A stretch of DNA of 64,000 nucleotides from Listeria ivanovii subsp. ivanovii (lineage in GTDB: Bacteria; Bacillota; Bacilli; Lactobacillales; Listeriaceae), in NCBI RefSeq assembly GCF_900187025.1, contig NZ_LT906478.1:2216001-2280000 (forward strand), in the 5' to 3' direction. The stretch's first letter is position 1. Each line of letters opens with the position of its first letter. The notes under the pieces were generated by a model. The model saw only the letters and a list, made by a program, of their open reading frames with translations, made no database searches and was not told the DNA's origin. Below, piece by piece: positions 1-9,864 of this stretch. Made by a program: the position numbers and the translations under genes.

Positions 1-30
1 TCATGTTACCCTAAAATCGAGGTGATAAAA

Positions 31-492
31 ATGAACTTAATAGTTTGGGACAAAAGCCAACCAATTCCTATCGAACTATTATTAGAAGCCGATCCTAGTG
101 AAAAACAAATTGCCAAATATTTTAATAAATCCTCTGTTTTTCAACTAGTTGATGTAAAAAAAACACTTGGAATCATTTGCCTACTTCCCCTATCTACCGG
201 CCAGCTTGAAATTATGAACATCGCTGTCTTACAAGAAGCTAGAAACCAAGGCATTGGTAAAAAACTCCTAAATCAAGCATTTGAGTTTGCAAGAATGAAT
301 TACATCTCTGAAATTATAATTAAAACTGGAAATTCAAGCATTAATCAACTTGCCCTTTATCAGAAAAGCGGATTTCGTATCCAAAAAGTTATCCCAAATT
401 ATTTTATTGAAAATTATCCCAAACAAATTATCTATGAAAATGGGATCCCCTGTTTGGATCAGATTATTCTCTCAAAAAACATAAAATCCTGA
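31..492 (+). CDS. GNAT family N-acetyltransferase
   Basis: A 153-residue GCN5-type acetyltransferase that would move an acetyl group from acetyl-CoA to an unknown amine. The core has the usual order: a beta strand ending in IMNIAV, the acetyl-CoA pyrophosphate loop ARNQGIGKKLLNQAF, then ALYQKSGFRIQKV near the C-terminal part. I start at the ATG at 31, six bases after the Shine-Dalgarno GAGGTGAT (19-26); a GTG three codons upstream overlaps that Shine-Dalgarno. It is monocistronic and converges on glmM, sharing a terminator with it. Substrate cannot be predicted. Confidence 0.85.
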   Translation: MNLIVWDKSQPIPIELLLEADPSEKQIAKYFNKSSVFQLVDVKKTLGIICLLPLSTGQLEIMNIAVLQEARNQGIGKKLLNQAFEFARMNYISEIIIKTGNSSINQLALYQKSGFRIQKVIPNYFIENYPKQIIYENGIPCLDQIILSKNIKS

Positions 493-524
493 TGAAAAAT
501 TCCATCAGGATTTTATGTTTTTTG
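475..524. terminator. Bidirectional rho-independent terminator
   Basis: Long perfect inverted repeat (ACATAAAATCCTGATG and its complement) with an 8-base loop, A-run on one side and T-run on the other. It lies between the convergent GNAT and glmM genes and would end transcription in both directions. Confidence 0.9.
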
Positions 525-525
525 T

Positions 526-1878
526 TTAATCGTTAAGAGCCATTTCGGAACGAACAACCGCTGAAATACGTTCACAATATTCATCTGTTTCTTCTTTTGA
601 TGCCGCTTCTACCATGACTCTAACAAGTGGTTCTGTTCCAGATGGGCGAACAAGTACACGACCGTTTCCAGCCATTTCCGCTTCCACTTCGCTAATCACT
701 TTGCTTACTTTCGGATTATCCGTCACGTGGTTTTTATCACTAACGCGAATATTTTCAAGTTTTTGTGGGAATGTTTTCATTTCAGAAGCAAGTTCCGACA
801 ATTTTTTCCCTGTTGCTTTCATAACATTAATTAGTTGAATTCCGGATAGAAGACCATCACCAGTTGTATTATGATCTAAGAAAATAATATGACCAGATTG
901 TTCCCCGCCAAGGTTATAGTTACCTTCACGCATTGCTTCCACTACGTAGCGATCTCCAACAGCTGTTTGTACATCCTCAATATTAAGTTCTTTTAAGCCT
1001 TTGTAAAAGCCAAGATTACTCATGACAGTGGAAACGATGGTGTTACTATTTAAAAGACCTTGTTCGCGTAGATATTTCGCACAAATGAACATAATTTTGT
1101 CTCCATCGACAATTTGGCCGATTTCATCAATCGCAATCACTCGATCTCCGTCACCATCAAAAGCTAAACCAACATCCGCTTTTTTTTCTAAAACAAAAGC
1201 AGCCAATGCTTCTGGATGTGTTGAACCAACGCCATCATTGATATTCAGCCCATTTGGAGATGCTCCCATCGAACTAATATCTGCATCTAAGTCTGCAAAT
1301 AAATGTGTTGCAAGTCCAGAAGTCGCTCCATTGGCACAATCTAATGCGATATGATAACCATTAAAGTCATTTTCAATTGTTTGTTTTAAGTATTGAATAT
1401 ATTTTTGTTTACCTTCAAAATAATCGCTAACTGTTCCTAAACCTTCGCCACTAGGACGAGGTAGTGTATCTTCTGCAGTATCTAAAAGCTGTTCAATTTC
1501 TTCTTCTTGGTCATCAGAAAGTTTAAAGCCATCTGAACCGAAGAATTTAATCCCGTTGTCATCTACCGGATTGTGGCTAGCCGAAATCATCACGCTTGCG
1601 GATGCTCCTTGGGCTTTTGTTAAATAAGCTACTCCTGGAGTTGAAATGACTCCTAAACGCATTACTTCTATCCCAACAGACACAAGCCCAGCGATTAAAG
1701 CGGATTCAAGCATTTCTCCGGAGATTCGTGTATCACGAGCAACAAGTACACGCGGATGTTCACCTACATGACGAGTTAAAACATAACCGCCCATTCGACC
1801 TAATCGGAATGCAAGTTCTGGTGTTAATTCTGAGTTTGCTACCCCTCTAACTCCATCCGTACCAAAATATTTACCCAT
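526..1878 (-). CDS. glmM: Phosphoglucosamine mutase GlmM
   Basis: Converts glucosamine-6-phosphate to glucosamine-1-phosphate in the cytosol, feeding UDP-GlcNAc and peptidoglycan synthesis. At 450 residues it has the family's normal length. Seen: N-terminal [10 protein letters not shown], phosphoserine loop ISASHNP with catalytic Ser101, metal loop DGDGDR near residue 243, sugar-binding GGEQSGH, and C-terminal phosphate-binding [12 protein letters not shown]. Start supported by Shine-Dalgarno AGAAGGAGAG. It is the last gene of cdaA-cdaR-glmM, a linkage known across Firmicutes, where GlmM can bind and restrain CdaA. A 236-base gap with a hairpin separates it from cdaR. Confidence 0.97.
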   Translation of the reverse strand: MGKYFGTDGVRGVANSELTPELAFRLGRMGGYVLTRHVGEHPRVLVARDTRISGEMLESALIAGLVSVGIEVMRLGVISTPGVAYLTKAQGASASVMISASHNPVDDNGIKFFGSDGFKLSDDQEEEIEQLLDTAEDTLPRPSGEGLGTVSDYFEGKQKYIQYLKQTIENDFNGYHIALDCANGATSGLATHLFADLDADISSMGASPNGLNINDGVGSTHPEALAAFVLEKKADVGLAFDGDGDRVIAIDEIGQIVDGDKIMFICAKYLREQGLLNSNTIVSTVMSNLGFYKGLKELNIEDVQTAVGDRYVVEAMREGNYNLGGEQSGHIIFLDHNTTGDGLLSGIQLINVMKATGKKLSELASEMKTFPQKLENIRVSDKNHVTDNPKVSKVISEVEAEMAGNGRVLVRPSGTEPLVRVMVEAASKEETDEYCERISAVVRSEMALND

Positions 1879-2075
1879 TTTATTACTCTCCTTCTAAGTC
1901 ATTCAGTATCTAAATGATTTTTGTTTGTCGTTTTAGATTTTACTTTTTCCAAATTCCGGTTTTATCTACTAACTTTCAACCATATACCTGTTATTATACC
2001 TTTTTTAAGAAAAAATTTCATCCTTCTGCAGTAAAGTGTTGCTAATTCTCATCCTCTTCTATGTAAAAGCATAAA

Positions 2076-2110
2076 AGGAGGAGTATGAGACTCTATATCT
2101 CATACTCCAT
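2076..2110 (-). terminator. Intercistronic hairpin between cdaR and glmM
   Basis: Ten-base-pair perfect stem (arms 2080-2089 and 2099-2108, loop 9) five bases after the cdaR stop. On the minus strand it is followed by TCCTTTTATGC, a poor U-tract, so it looks like a leaky terminator or processing site rather than a strong stop. It could lower glmM expression relative to cdaAR. Confidence 0.55.
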
Positions 2111-2114
2111 ATTC

Positions 2115-3479
2115 TTATGTGTTTTTCGATGGAACCGTATTTTGTGCTTCTTTTTCTGTAATAATAAAGTCTGCTGAGGTTGGATTAATAACATAAGCGA
2201 CATTATCAGGTAAACCATTTAGTTCTAGGGGAACCCGGAGCTCACCTGCTTTGCCTTTACTTAAGTTAGCAATAACGCTCAAATCTTTTACAGCAATCCT
2301 ATCTACTGTTTTTTTCTCACCAGTAATAGTTACCGAGACTTTACCGTTTGCTGGTGTAATCATTTGTGCGTCTAAGGTATTTTTTAAACCACTCATATAC
2401 ACTTGCATATTGGAGAAGGACTTAGATACTTTAGAGTCGGTGTCGCTATCTCCTGAATCATCTGTGGCTGTCTTGTTTGAGTCCGTATCTTTTTTATCTT
2501 CTGAGGTGTTTGATTCACTATTTGCTTCAGACTTTTTTATGGTTTTTATTTTAACCTCTATTGTCGTTGGTTGAACTGATTTTGCTCCATTTGGAACAGG
2601 AACAGTCACTTCCTTAACGGTATCTGCTTTTATTTTAGTTACATCGATTGGGATTTCAATTTCTTTAATTTTATCAAGGACCGCATCATCGCCAACCACG
2701 ACAACTTCTGACTTATCAGGCGTCATGCTAGAGATTTCAATATCGCTCTCTGGTGTTCCTTCTTGTTTAATTTTAACTGGAACCGATTTCCCTACTTTCT
2801 CAACAGGAACCGTGACTTCAATTTCTTGTGGGCTAACCTCTACGTCTAATTTATTTAAATTACTATCAAACACAGAAACGGTTGCTTTATCGGTGAATTC
2901 CGATTTATGCTTTCCATCATCTTCCAAAGTGGCTTTCACATAGGCGATTTGCTTAATGGTATCTTTTGCCCCTGTGATAGATACTTTTTTAGGATCAATG
3001 ACTGGTGTTCCTGCTTGATATCCATCTGCAATGACTGATTTACTTAATTCTACATCTACAGAGAATTTTTTCGTCACTTTTTCTTGCACATTGACGTTTA
3101 CTGAAGCTGGATCTACTTTTACTTTGAGTCTATCAGAAATGTCTTTTACTTGTAGTTTCACTTCTTGTGTTCCAATCGAGGCATTTTTCAAATCAGCGTA
3201 AACAGTAAAATCTTGCTGCGCTTTAGCCGATTGGACAATACTTCTTGGTCCAGAAATGGTCACAGTAACTGTCTCTGGAACACCAGAAATGTATAAATTC
3301 GTTTTATCATAATAAACTTTTACAGGTACGTTTTCGATTACTTCTGTATCACTCGAGGCAGTAGTTGAAAAGCTAGTTGTATCTTTATTGCTTGCGTTAA
3401 CCGATGTGAAAAGGATGGCTGCAAGTAATAAAGCTATAATCCGAATCGACCACTTATTATTTAAAATTCGATCCATCAT
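2115..3479 (-). CDS. cdaR: CdaA regulatory protein CdaR (YbbR-domain)
   Basis: Membrane-anchored extracytoplasmic partner of the diadenylate cyclase CdaA. The N-terminus has one transmembrane helix (WSIRIIALLLAAILFTSV), followed by tandem YbbR repeats recognisable by recurring VPV and VTVPV patterns. A Ser/Asp/Lys-rich low-complexity linker lies roughly at residues 320-350 and a final YbbR-like repeat near the C-terminus. I start at the ATG at 3479, which overlaps the cdaA stop by four bases (ATGA) and follows an AAAGGAGG about nine bases upstream, indicating translational coupling. The 454-residue length fits the family. YbbR proteins lack known catalytic residues and act by contact with CdaA. 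Confidence 0.93.
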   Translation of the reverse strand: MMDRILNNKWSIRIIALLLAAILFTSVNASNKDTTSFSTTASSDTEVIENVPVKVYYDKTNLYISGVPETVTVTISGPRSIVQSAKAQQDFTVYADLKNASIGTQEVKLQVKDISDRLKVKVDPASVNVNVQEKVTKKFSVDVELSKSVIADGYQAGTPVIDPKKVSITGAKDTIKQIAYVKATLEDDGKHKSEFTDKATVSVFDSNLNKLDVEVSPQEIEVTVPVEKVGKSVPVKIKQEGTPESDIEISSMTPDKSEVVVVGDDAVLDKIKEIEIPIDVTKIKADTVKEVTVPVPNGAKSVQPTTIEVKIKTIKKSEANSESNTSEDKKDTDSNKTATDDSGDSDTDSKVSKSFSNMQVYMSGLKNTLDAQMITPANGKVSVTITGEKKTVDRIAVKDLSVIANLSKGKAGELRVPLELNGLPDNVAYVINPTSADFIITEKEAQNTVPSKNT

Positions 3480-4297
3480 TCGCTTTTGCCTCCTTTCCAT
3501 TTAGAAAGGATAGAAGGTTTTTTAACGGTAACTGTGACTAGTTCTTTTAGAAGAATTTTATGTAATTCTTCTTCGGAAACATCACGGAAAAGTTCTCCGC
3601 CTTTCGTTAATGAAATCCCACCTGTTTCTTCGGAGACAACAATCGTGATACTATCTGTCACTTCACTAATTCCAAGTGCAGCCCGGTGACGTGTCCCAAG
3701 TTCTTTGGATAAGAATGGGCTATCAGAAAGCGGCAAATAGCTTGCTGCCGATGCGATTTCATTTCCTTTAATAATTACTGCGCCATCATGAAGCGGTGTA
3801 TTTGGAATAAAAATATTAATTAATAACTGGGAGGAAATTTTTGCATTGAGTGGAATCCCTGTTTCGATGTAGTCATCCATCCCTGTGTCACGCGCAACAG
3901 AGATTAATGCTCCGATACGACGTTTTGCCATATATTGGGTAGACTTCTCGATAGATTCAATTAAATGGTGCTGTTCACGCTCAATTCTTGAACCATAGCG
4001 GGTAAAAATATTCCCTCGACCAAGCGTCTCTAAAGCACGGCGCAATTCTGGTTGGAAGATAATTATTATTGCTAGGAATCCCCAAGTAAGCATCTGATCC
4101 GTAATCCATTCAACTGTTTGGAGTGCAAAAAATCCGCTTAATAGTTTTACTGCAATGATAATAAAAATACCTTTTAATAATTGAACTGCTTTTGTCCCTC
4201 GGATTAGCATGATCACTTTATAAATTACAAACCATACGACAAGAATATCTACAATATTTGCTAGATAATGCATTATCGACATATTGGAAAAATCCAT
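3476..4297 (-). CDS. cdaA: Diadenylate cyclase CdaA (DacA)
   Basis: Makes cyclic di-AMP from two ATP; the essential nucleotide second messenger controlling potassium and osmolyte uptake in Firmicutes. Three N-terminal membrane helices (roughly residues 10-80) precede a cytoplasmic DAC domain. Both signature motifs are intact: DGA (171-173) and RHR (203-205), counted from the ATG at 4297. That start fits GGAGGTGA better than the adjacent upstream GTG. Length 273 residues is that of Listeria CdaA. First gene of the cdaA-cdaR-glmM operon, with an extended -10 promoter just upstream. Confidence 0.97.
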   Translation of the reverse strand: MDFSNMSIMHYLANIVDILVVWFVIYKVIMLIRGTKAVQLLKGIFIIIAVKLLSGFFALQTVEWITDQMLTWGFLAIIIIFQPELRRALETLGRGNIFTRYGSRIEREQHHLIESIEKSTQYMAKRRIGALISVARDTGMDDYIETGIPLNAKISSQLLINIFIPNTPLHDGAVIIKGNEIASAASYLPLSDSPFLSKELGTRHRAALGISEVTDSITIVVSEETGGISLTKGGELFRDVSEEELHKILLKELVTVTVKKPSILSKWKGGKSE

Positions 4298-4367
4298 CAC
4301 TTCACCTCCGCGCCTTTTGTTAACTATTTATGCTAATTTACTAGTCATTTAATTGTTCACTTTCTTT

Positions 4368-4376
4368 ATTATAGCA
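4368..4376 (-). promoter_or_regulatory. Extended -10 promoter for cdaA
   Basis: On the minus strand TGC-TATAAT forms an extended -10 element about 70 bases before the cdaA start. No good -35 is visible, as is usual for extended -10 promoters. Confidence 0.65.
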
Positions 4377-4464
4377 TAAGAGCCCGGGCGGAAAAAGGAA
4401 TCATCTCGCCAAAAATTGGAAAGATTTGTTAAAGAAAAAAACTTTTAGTAATATACTTGTTTAG

Positions 4465-5754
4465 TTACAAAACAATGCCGTATATTTTTTTAATACCCAT
4501 ATTAGTAATATTACTACGCGTAGTACCGTTGTTCGATACTTCCATTTTCACTGCTCGATCATTTTTGAATGTTGTCAAATCATCATTAAAATTGGCTGCA
4601 TATTCATACATGTCTACATTAGTACCACTTGTATCACCAATATTGCTCGAAGCAAAAATAAATGATTTGGAAGACTCAAACAAACTTGGAGATACTAGTT
4701 TAGAAGCAGTTGTATAGCCCCCACCAGACTCAAGAACTACTTGAATAATATCAAAATTCTTGAGTGTTTCACGTAATTTAAATGTCGTTGTTAAATCTCC
4801 TTTAGTGCTCTGATCAAAAATTAACTCTGTACGTTTTCGATTCAAAATGAGATTTCGCAAACTTTCAATTTCTGTTTCTATATCCTCACTATTCATTTCT
4901 ACAAGATCAAATGCTCTATTCATACGGTTTCCTGCTCCTCCTAAAGCATATCCTACTACAATATGCTTTTTATTATTTTTGTAATACACATAAACGTTTT
5001 CTGGTTCTACGTAATTGGTTTCTGTTGGTTGCATTGCTTTAGTATTAAATTTAAAAGTAGTTTGATATACACGTCTTCCTGTCACTACATCCACGCAAGT
5101 TACCTGTTTTAGTTCCTCACTTCCACCAGAGGAAGTATATAAATAAGGGAAATCAAGTGCGCAACCTTGGTAAGTATTTGTGTCATTAGCTTCGGAGGCC
5201 ATTACTTTATAAAGTACTTCTAATTTCCCTTCTTTTATAGCAGATGCTCGAACAATTCTGATATTAAATGTTTTTGGATCTCCTCCAGAATGAAAAACTA
5301 ACATGTCATTTTTCAAATCTCCTGAAATGCGATTATAACTACCACTTTCCACTTTAGAAATGAATATACTCGCTTCAATTCCTTTTAAAATTTTGTTACT
5401 TTCATATGGATATCGTACAACTTCCCATTTATTATTCACTTTGTATGCTGACCAAATATACATTTTCTTAGTTTCACTATCATAATCAAGTGCAATATTG
5501 GTGCCATGTCCACCATTTAAACACCACATTTGATCAATATATTTGCCTTTTAAATCTGTTCTAGTGATATTATATGATTCTCCTGCATTTGCATCTGTCA
5601 TTTTCTTTCCACTATATTGTTGCGTCCAATAAATCATATTTCGCTCATAATCTACAGAAACAGATTGCATTACCCTAGCGTTATAGTCAACATTGTTTTT
5701 AGGTATAGAGGCTAAAATAGTTGCCTCATTTTCTACTAGTTTTAAATTTGCCAT
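4465..5754 (-). CDS. TagC/P68-RBP-like beta-propeller protein, phage receptor-binding or helveticin-like
   Basis: A 429-residue protein with no signal peptide or membrane helix. The first ~290 residues look like the beta-propeller shared by TagC/DinC, the phage P68 receptor-binding protein and helveticin-J-like class III bacteriocins: repeated aromatic strand patterns such as MIYWTQQYSG, the motif GGHGTNIALDYD and KMYIWSAYK. The last ~130 residues resemble a phage tail receptor-binding head (LTTTFKLRETL, then a terminal IKKIYGIVL). I start at the ATG at 5754, preceded by AAAAGGAG; an earlier in-frame start lacks a ribosome site. It has no phage neighbours and sits alone between cdaA and the maltose operon. 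Family assignment is by pattern only; a role in phage tail, bacteriocin or wall-glycan binding is inference. Confidence 0.6.
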   Translation of the reverse strand: MANLKLVENEATILASIPKNNVDYNARVMQSVSVDYERNMIYWTQQYSGKKMTDANAGESYNITRTDLKGKYIDQMWCLNGGHGTNIALDYDSETKKMYIWSAYKVNNKWEVVRYPYESNKILKGIEASIFISKVESGSYNRISGDLKNDMLVFHSGGDPKTFNIRIVRASAIKEGKLEVLYKVMASEANDTNTYQGCALDFPYLYTSSGGSEELKQVTCVDVVTGRRVYQTTFKFNTKAMQPTETNYVEPENVYVYYKNNKKHIVVGYALGGAGNRMNRAFDLVEMNSEDIETEIESLRNLILNRKRTELIFDQSTKGDLTTTFKLRETLKNFDIIQVVLESGGGYTTASKLVSPSLFESSKSFIFASSNIGDTSGTNVDMYEYAANFNDDLTTFKNDRAVKMEVSNNGTTRSNITNMGIKKIYGIVL

Positions 5755-5832
5755 TTTTACACTCCTTTTCAATATATTATCAGCTGATGAAATAAGTATA
5801 TGTTAGTTTTTCCTTCTAAAAGTATCATCTAC

Positions 5833-5870
5833 AAAAAAACTTGCATCACTTAAATTGATGCAAGTTTTAA
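5833..5870 (-). terminator. Terminator of the maltose operon
   Basis: Stem AACTTGCATCA with its complement, short loop and a seven-T run on the minus strand, immediately after the malP stop. It separates the maltose operon from the downstream beta-propeller gene. Confidence 0.88.
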
Positions 5871-5874
5871 ACAA

Positions 5875-8136
5875 TTATTTAGTTATTTTTATCTCCTTTT
5901 TAATTTTGTGGAGTTGCTCATATAATTGAATTTCTATCGGCTCCCCGTGACATAATTTAATGGTCACATCGCCTTCAGCGACATTCACTTCTAGCAAACG
6001 ATCACGGAAGTTAATTTTAAAACGGTAATTGCTCCAACCAATTGGTAAAAACGGTGCAAATCGAAGTTTCCCATCAGAAATTCGCATGCCGGCAAACCCT
6101 TGAACAATCGAGAGCCAGCTTCCTGCCATTGATGTAATGTGGAGTCCATCTTCGGTATCGTTATTAATATTGTCTAAATCAAGTCGAGCGGTTCGTTTAT
6201 AAAGTTCCACCGCTTTATCATGCTTCCCAATTTCCGCAGCTAACACGGAATGGACTGCTGGCGATAAACTGGATTCATGGACTGTCAGCGGTTCATAAAA
6301 TTCAAAATTACGTTGTTTCGTATCAAAGTCGAAGTCATCATGGAATAAATATAACCCTTGCAGAACATCTGCCTGTTTAATGAAGCAAGAACGTAAAATC
6401 TTATCCCAAGACCAGTTTTGATTAATAGGTCTGTCTTCTGCTTTCAGTGTATCTGTTGAACGTAATTCTTTATCTAAGAATGTATCGTGCTGAACGAAAA
6501 TTTGCCACTTCTCATCAAAAGGATAATACATTCTATGCACAATGTCTTCCCATTTAGCAATTTCAAATTCTGTAATATCAAAATGTTTTTTCGATTCAGT
6601 GTCTAGGTTTTGAAGCGTGTAGCGAATTGTCCACGCGGCAATATAGTTGGTATACCAGTTATTGCTGACGTTATTATCATATTCATTCGGCCCTGTAACA
6701 CCGTGAATCATGTATTTATCTAACCGATCAGATAAATGCACTCGGTCAGCCCAGAAACGGGTAATTTCAGTTAGAACTTCGATACCATCTGTTTTCAAAT
6801 AGCTGTCGTCGCCCGTATAATTTGTATAGTTATAAATCGCATAAGCAATCGCACCATTTCTGTGGATTTCTTCAAAAGTGATTTCCCATTCGTTGTGGCA
6901 TTCTACACCTGTAAAAGTTACCATTGGATAAAGCGCGCCGTCTAAACCGACTTTCTTAGCATTGATTTTGGCTCCCGCTAATTGGTCGTGACGATATTTC
7001 AATAAATTGTGACTAACAGATTTATCGGTTAATGATAAGTACATTGGTAATGCAAATGCTTCCGTGTCCCAATAAGTTGCACCGCCATATTTTTCACCTG
7101 TAAAGCCTTTAGGGCCAATGTTTAACCGTGCATCTTCACCGTAATAAGTTGCAAATAATTGAAAAATATTAAAGCGGATTCCTTGTTGCGCGGAATCATC
7201 TCCAGCAATTTCCACATCAGCTTTATCCCAGCGTTCGCGCCAACCGGCAACGTGAGCTGCGAGAAGTTCTTCGTAAGAGCTTGAGGCAAGTTTATTCAAG
7301 ATAGCCTCACCAGCACCTAGAACCTCTATCTCAGAAAAGTCACGAGAAGTCGTAATTACCACTCGTTTTTCAATTTGCGCCACTTCATTTGCTTTTAAAT
7401 CAAAGTGATACTTATTTTCTGCGTAAAGTGATTTCGTTTGATTTGTTTCGTTGGTCGCATTGGTACGATTTTCTACCACAGCAGAAACAGTAAAACGTGG
7501 CGTATCAAAGTTATTCGGAATCGTTTTTGTAATTAGTGAACCTTTATTCGTATCGGAAAATTGTTCGACTTCTTGCCAAAACATTTCTTCATAGTTAGCA
7601 TCTTCATTTTGAACATTACCATCTAAATAAGAAGTTAATTCGACTGTCGCATCGCTTAACGCTTCCACTTGGTAACGAATAACTGCCAACTCTTTTGTTT
7701 CAACACTTAAAAACCGCTCTGCCGAAACTCGGAAAGATTTGTTATTTTTAACTACTGTGAAATGACGACTGAGTGTACCTTTTTTCATATCTAAAATAAG
7801 CTCGAAATCGCTCACTTCATCTGTGAATAAATCTAGTTTTTCACCATCAAGTCGAACGTCGATCCCAATAAAATTTAGTCCGTTAATGACTTTGCCAAAA
7901 TAATCTGGGTAGCCATTTTTCCACCAACCAACGCGTGTTTTATCAGGAAACCAAACACCTGCATAATATGTTCCAATATGGCTATCGCCGGAGTATCCTT
8001 CTTCAAAATTCCCGCGCATCCCCATGTAACCATTACCAAGCGAAGTTAAACTTTCTTGAAGTCGCTTGTTTTCTTTATCTAATTTGGTTGTTCGTAATGT
8101 CCATGGACTAATTTCAAATAATTGATTCTGTGCCAT
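5875..8136 (-). CDS. malP: Maltose phosphorylase (GH65)
   Basis: Cytosolic glycoside hydrolase family 65 enzyme that would split maltose with phosphate into beta-glucose-1-phosphate and glucose. The 753-residue length is typical. Seen: N-terminal beta-sandwich with [13 protein letters not shown], the (alpha/alpha)6 catalytic barrel with YWDTEAF near residue 355, and TGPNEY holding the catalytic acid Glu485. The C-terminal part carries the substrate/phosphate region [11 protein letters not shown]. It is the last gene of the malE-malF-malG-malA-malP unit, which explains how imported maltose is used. GH65 also contains trehalose and kojibiose phosphorylases; context favours maltose. Confidence 0.92.
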   Translation of the reverse strand: MAQNQLFEISPWTLRTTKLDKENKRLQESLTSLGNGYMGMRGNFEEGYSGDSHIGTYYAGVWFPDKTRVGWWKNGYPDYFGKVINGLNFIGIDVRLDGEKLDLFTDEVSDFELILDMKKGTLSRHFTVVKNNKSFRVSAERFLSVETKELAVIRYQVEALSDATVELTSYLDGNVQNEDANYEEMFWQEVEQFSDTNKGSLITKTIPNNFDTPRFTVSAVVENRTNATNETNQTKSLYAENKYHFDLKANEVAQIEKRVVITTSRDFSEIEVLGAGEAILNKLASSSYEELLAAHVAGWRERWDKADVEIAGDDSAQQGIRFNIFQLFATYYGEDARLNIGPKGFTGEKYGGATYWDTEAFALPMYLSLTDKSVSHNLLKYRHDQLAGAKINAKKVGLDGALYPMVTFTGVECHNEWEITFEEIHRNGAIAYAIYNYTNYTGDDSYLKTDGIEVLTEITRFWADRVHLSDRLDKYMIHGVTGPNEYDNNVSNNWYTNYIAAWTIRYTLQNLDTESKKHFDITEFEIAKWEDIVHRMYYPFDEKWQIFVQHDTFLDKELRSTDTLKAEDRPINQNWSWDKILRSCFIKQADVLQGLYLFHDDFDFDTKQRNFEFYEPLTVHESSLSPAVHSVLAAEIGKHDKAVELYKRTARLDLDNINNDTEDGLHITSMAGSWLSIVQGFAGMRISDGKLRFAPFLPIGWSNYRFKINFRDRLLEVNVAEGDVTIKLCHGEPIEIQLYEQLHKIKKEIKITK

Positions 8137-8151
8137 ACTAAATCCTCCTAA

Positions 8152-8985
8152 TTAGCGACTAGCAGCCATATTTTTCTCACTAGTCTTATAAAATCTTGTC
8201 TTCAAAAATGTCCAAGCTATCATTAGCACCATTCCAAGCGACTGAACAGCCATAATGATTGTAATATCAAAATAGATAAAACCAATCAGACATGCGGCAA
8301 TCACTGGAATTCCTAGTGCGTTTAATGTTAAATTTAATGATTCTTTAAAAGAAGCAATCTTTGAAAAGCTACTCCGTTTTGTCATCCAAATGAAAAGTGT
8401 TGTAAAGATAGCTAGCATGAGCGAACTCACGAAAACGATTGAACCAATCATCATCACCATGGATAGGAAAACAAATGCTTGGTTTTCTAAATACCACTGC
8501 GCCGAAATCCAATTAACCAGTGATTCTCCGGAAGTAATTTCCGCTAATGTGGCATCTTTTGGATAAGTTACTTCAAATGTATAACCACTCGCATCTTTAA
8601 GTTGCATTTCGTTTGCTTTGAGGTTAATCACATTCTCCGCACCTCTAAGTTCAGCATCGGTTAAGTTAACACCAGCAACTCCAGCATTCGATTTTTCTAC
8701 CAAATGGGCATTTTTATCGGTTAATTCTCCGTTTTCCAGTGATAAACTTTGGATGTCATTCGCGAATTGATCCGTTCCGAGTGTAGCCATTCCCGGCATT
8801 ATTTCTGGCAAATCAAAACTTGTTTGGTTAGCAAAATGAGCCGAAACTGGTAGTAATAGTAAAGCATTTAAGAAAATAAATACAATTACCATTTGCCAAA
8901 ATCCAAGTGCTTTCCGCCCATCAAAAATGGCATTTGGACCTAATGTGCTTTTTACATATTGAATGATAAATGGAATTTTTTTCAT
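8152..8985 (-). CDS. MalA-like maltodextrin utilisation membrane protein (DUF1189)
   Basis: A 277-residue protein with one N-terminal membrane helix (FWQMVIVFIFLNALLLLPVSA), an extracytoplasmic region of about 120 residues, and three C-terminal helices. This matches the DUF1189/YfhP-like proteins linked to maltose ABC importers and often annotated MalA; biochemical function is not established. I start at the ATG at 8985; a GTG three codons earlier sits too close to the ribosome site. It lies 18-30 bases from both neighbours in the maltose operon. Confidence 0.75.
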   Translation of the reverse strand: MKKIPFIIQYVKSTLGPNAIFDGRKALGFWQMVIVFIFLNALLLLPVSAHFANQTSFDLPEIMPGMATLGTDQFANDIQSLSLENGELTDKNAHLVEKSNAGVAGVNLTDAELRGAENVINLKANEMQLKDASGYTFEVTYPKDATLAEITSGESLVNWISAQWYLENQAFVFLSMVMMIGSIVFVSSLMLAIFTTLFIWMTKRSSFSKIASFKESLNLTLNALGIPVIAACLIGFIYFDITIIMAVQSLGMVLMIAWTFLKTRFYKTSEKNMAASR

Positions 8986-9012
8986 TGATATCACAGCCTT
9001 TTTAAAAATCGA

Positions 9013-9864
9013 TTAGCCTTTTGTTCCACCAGCAGTTAAACCAGAAACAAAATTCTTTTGTAAGAAGAAGAACAGTAAACAAATCGGTAATGCTGCAAGA
9101 ATAGCTCCTGCTGCGAATAACGCGACTTTTTGTTGTTGTGGGTTAGCGATAAACGTTTGAAGACCAACCGCAATCGTTAAGTTTTCTGGTGTTCTGAGTA
9201 AGAATTTGGCAAGTAGGAAATCGCCGAACGGCCCCATGAATGCCCATAATGCTTGAACTGCAATCATCGGTCTTACAAGCGGTAAAATGATTTGCGCGAA
9301 AATCCGGAAATGCCCTGCTCCATCGAGTTTTGCAGATTCATCCAGATCCCGTGGAACCGTATCAAAGTACCCTTTCATCAACCAAGTATTCATTGGAATT
9401 CCGCCACCGATATAAATCAATGTTAGGAACCAGTACTGGTCTAGTGCGCCTAAAAGCATTGCTAAAACGTAAAATGCTGTAAGAGCTGCCATTGTTGGTA
9501 CCATTTGGATGATTAAGAAGAAAATCAAGCTATTTTTCCGACCTTTGAAACGGTAACGGCTGTATGTATAACCAGCAAGCGTTACAATCGTTACTTGCAT
9601 AATCATCGTTACAACAGCAATAATTAGCGTATTTTTGTACCAATCAAGATAAAGTGTTTCGTTAAATAGTCTCGTAAAGTTATTAAGTGTCCAACTGTCC
9701 GACCACTCTAGCGTAAATGCTGCGATATTCCCTGGTTTAAAGGCAGAGGAGGCAGTAATTAGAATCGGATACAAAATAATAATCGTCAACACGGTTAAAA
9801 ACAAATATGTGAAAAACTGTGTTAAAAACTTCGTCGTCCGCTGATCTTTCATAAAGTCTCTCAT
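9013..9864 (-). CDS. malG: Maltose/maltodextrin ABC permease MalG
   Basis: Inner subunit of a carbohydrate ABC importer (MalFGK type), 283 residues with six membrane helices. The cytoplasmic EAA loop that docks the ATPase is visible as [21 protein letters not shown]. It follows malF directly (stop and start adjoin), implying coupling. No MalK/MsmX ATPase is encoded in the operon; in Firmicutes a shared MsmX-type ATPase encoded elsewhere normally energises such importers. Confidence 0.93.
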   Translation of the reverse strand: MRDFMKDQRTTKFLTQFFTYLFLTVLTIIILYPILITASSAFKPGNIAAFTLEWSDSWTLNNFTRLFNETLYLDWYKNTLIIAVVTMIMQVTIVTLAGYTYSRYRFKGRKNSLIFFLIIQMVPTMAALTAFYVLAMLLGALDQYWFLTLIYIGGGIPMNTWLMKGYFDTVPRDLDESAKLDGAGHFRIFAQIILPLVRPMIAVQALWAFMGPFGDFLLAKFLLRTPENLTIAVGLQTFIANPQQQKVALFAAGAILAALPICLLFFFLQKNFVSGLTAGGTKG

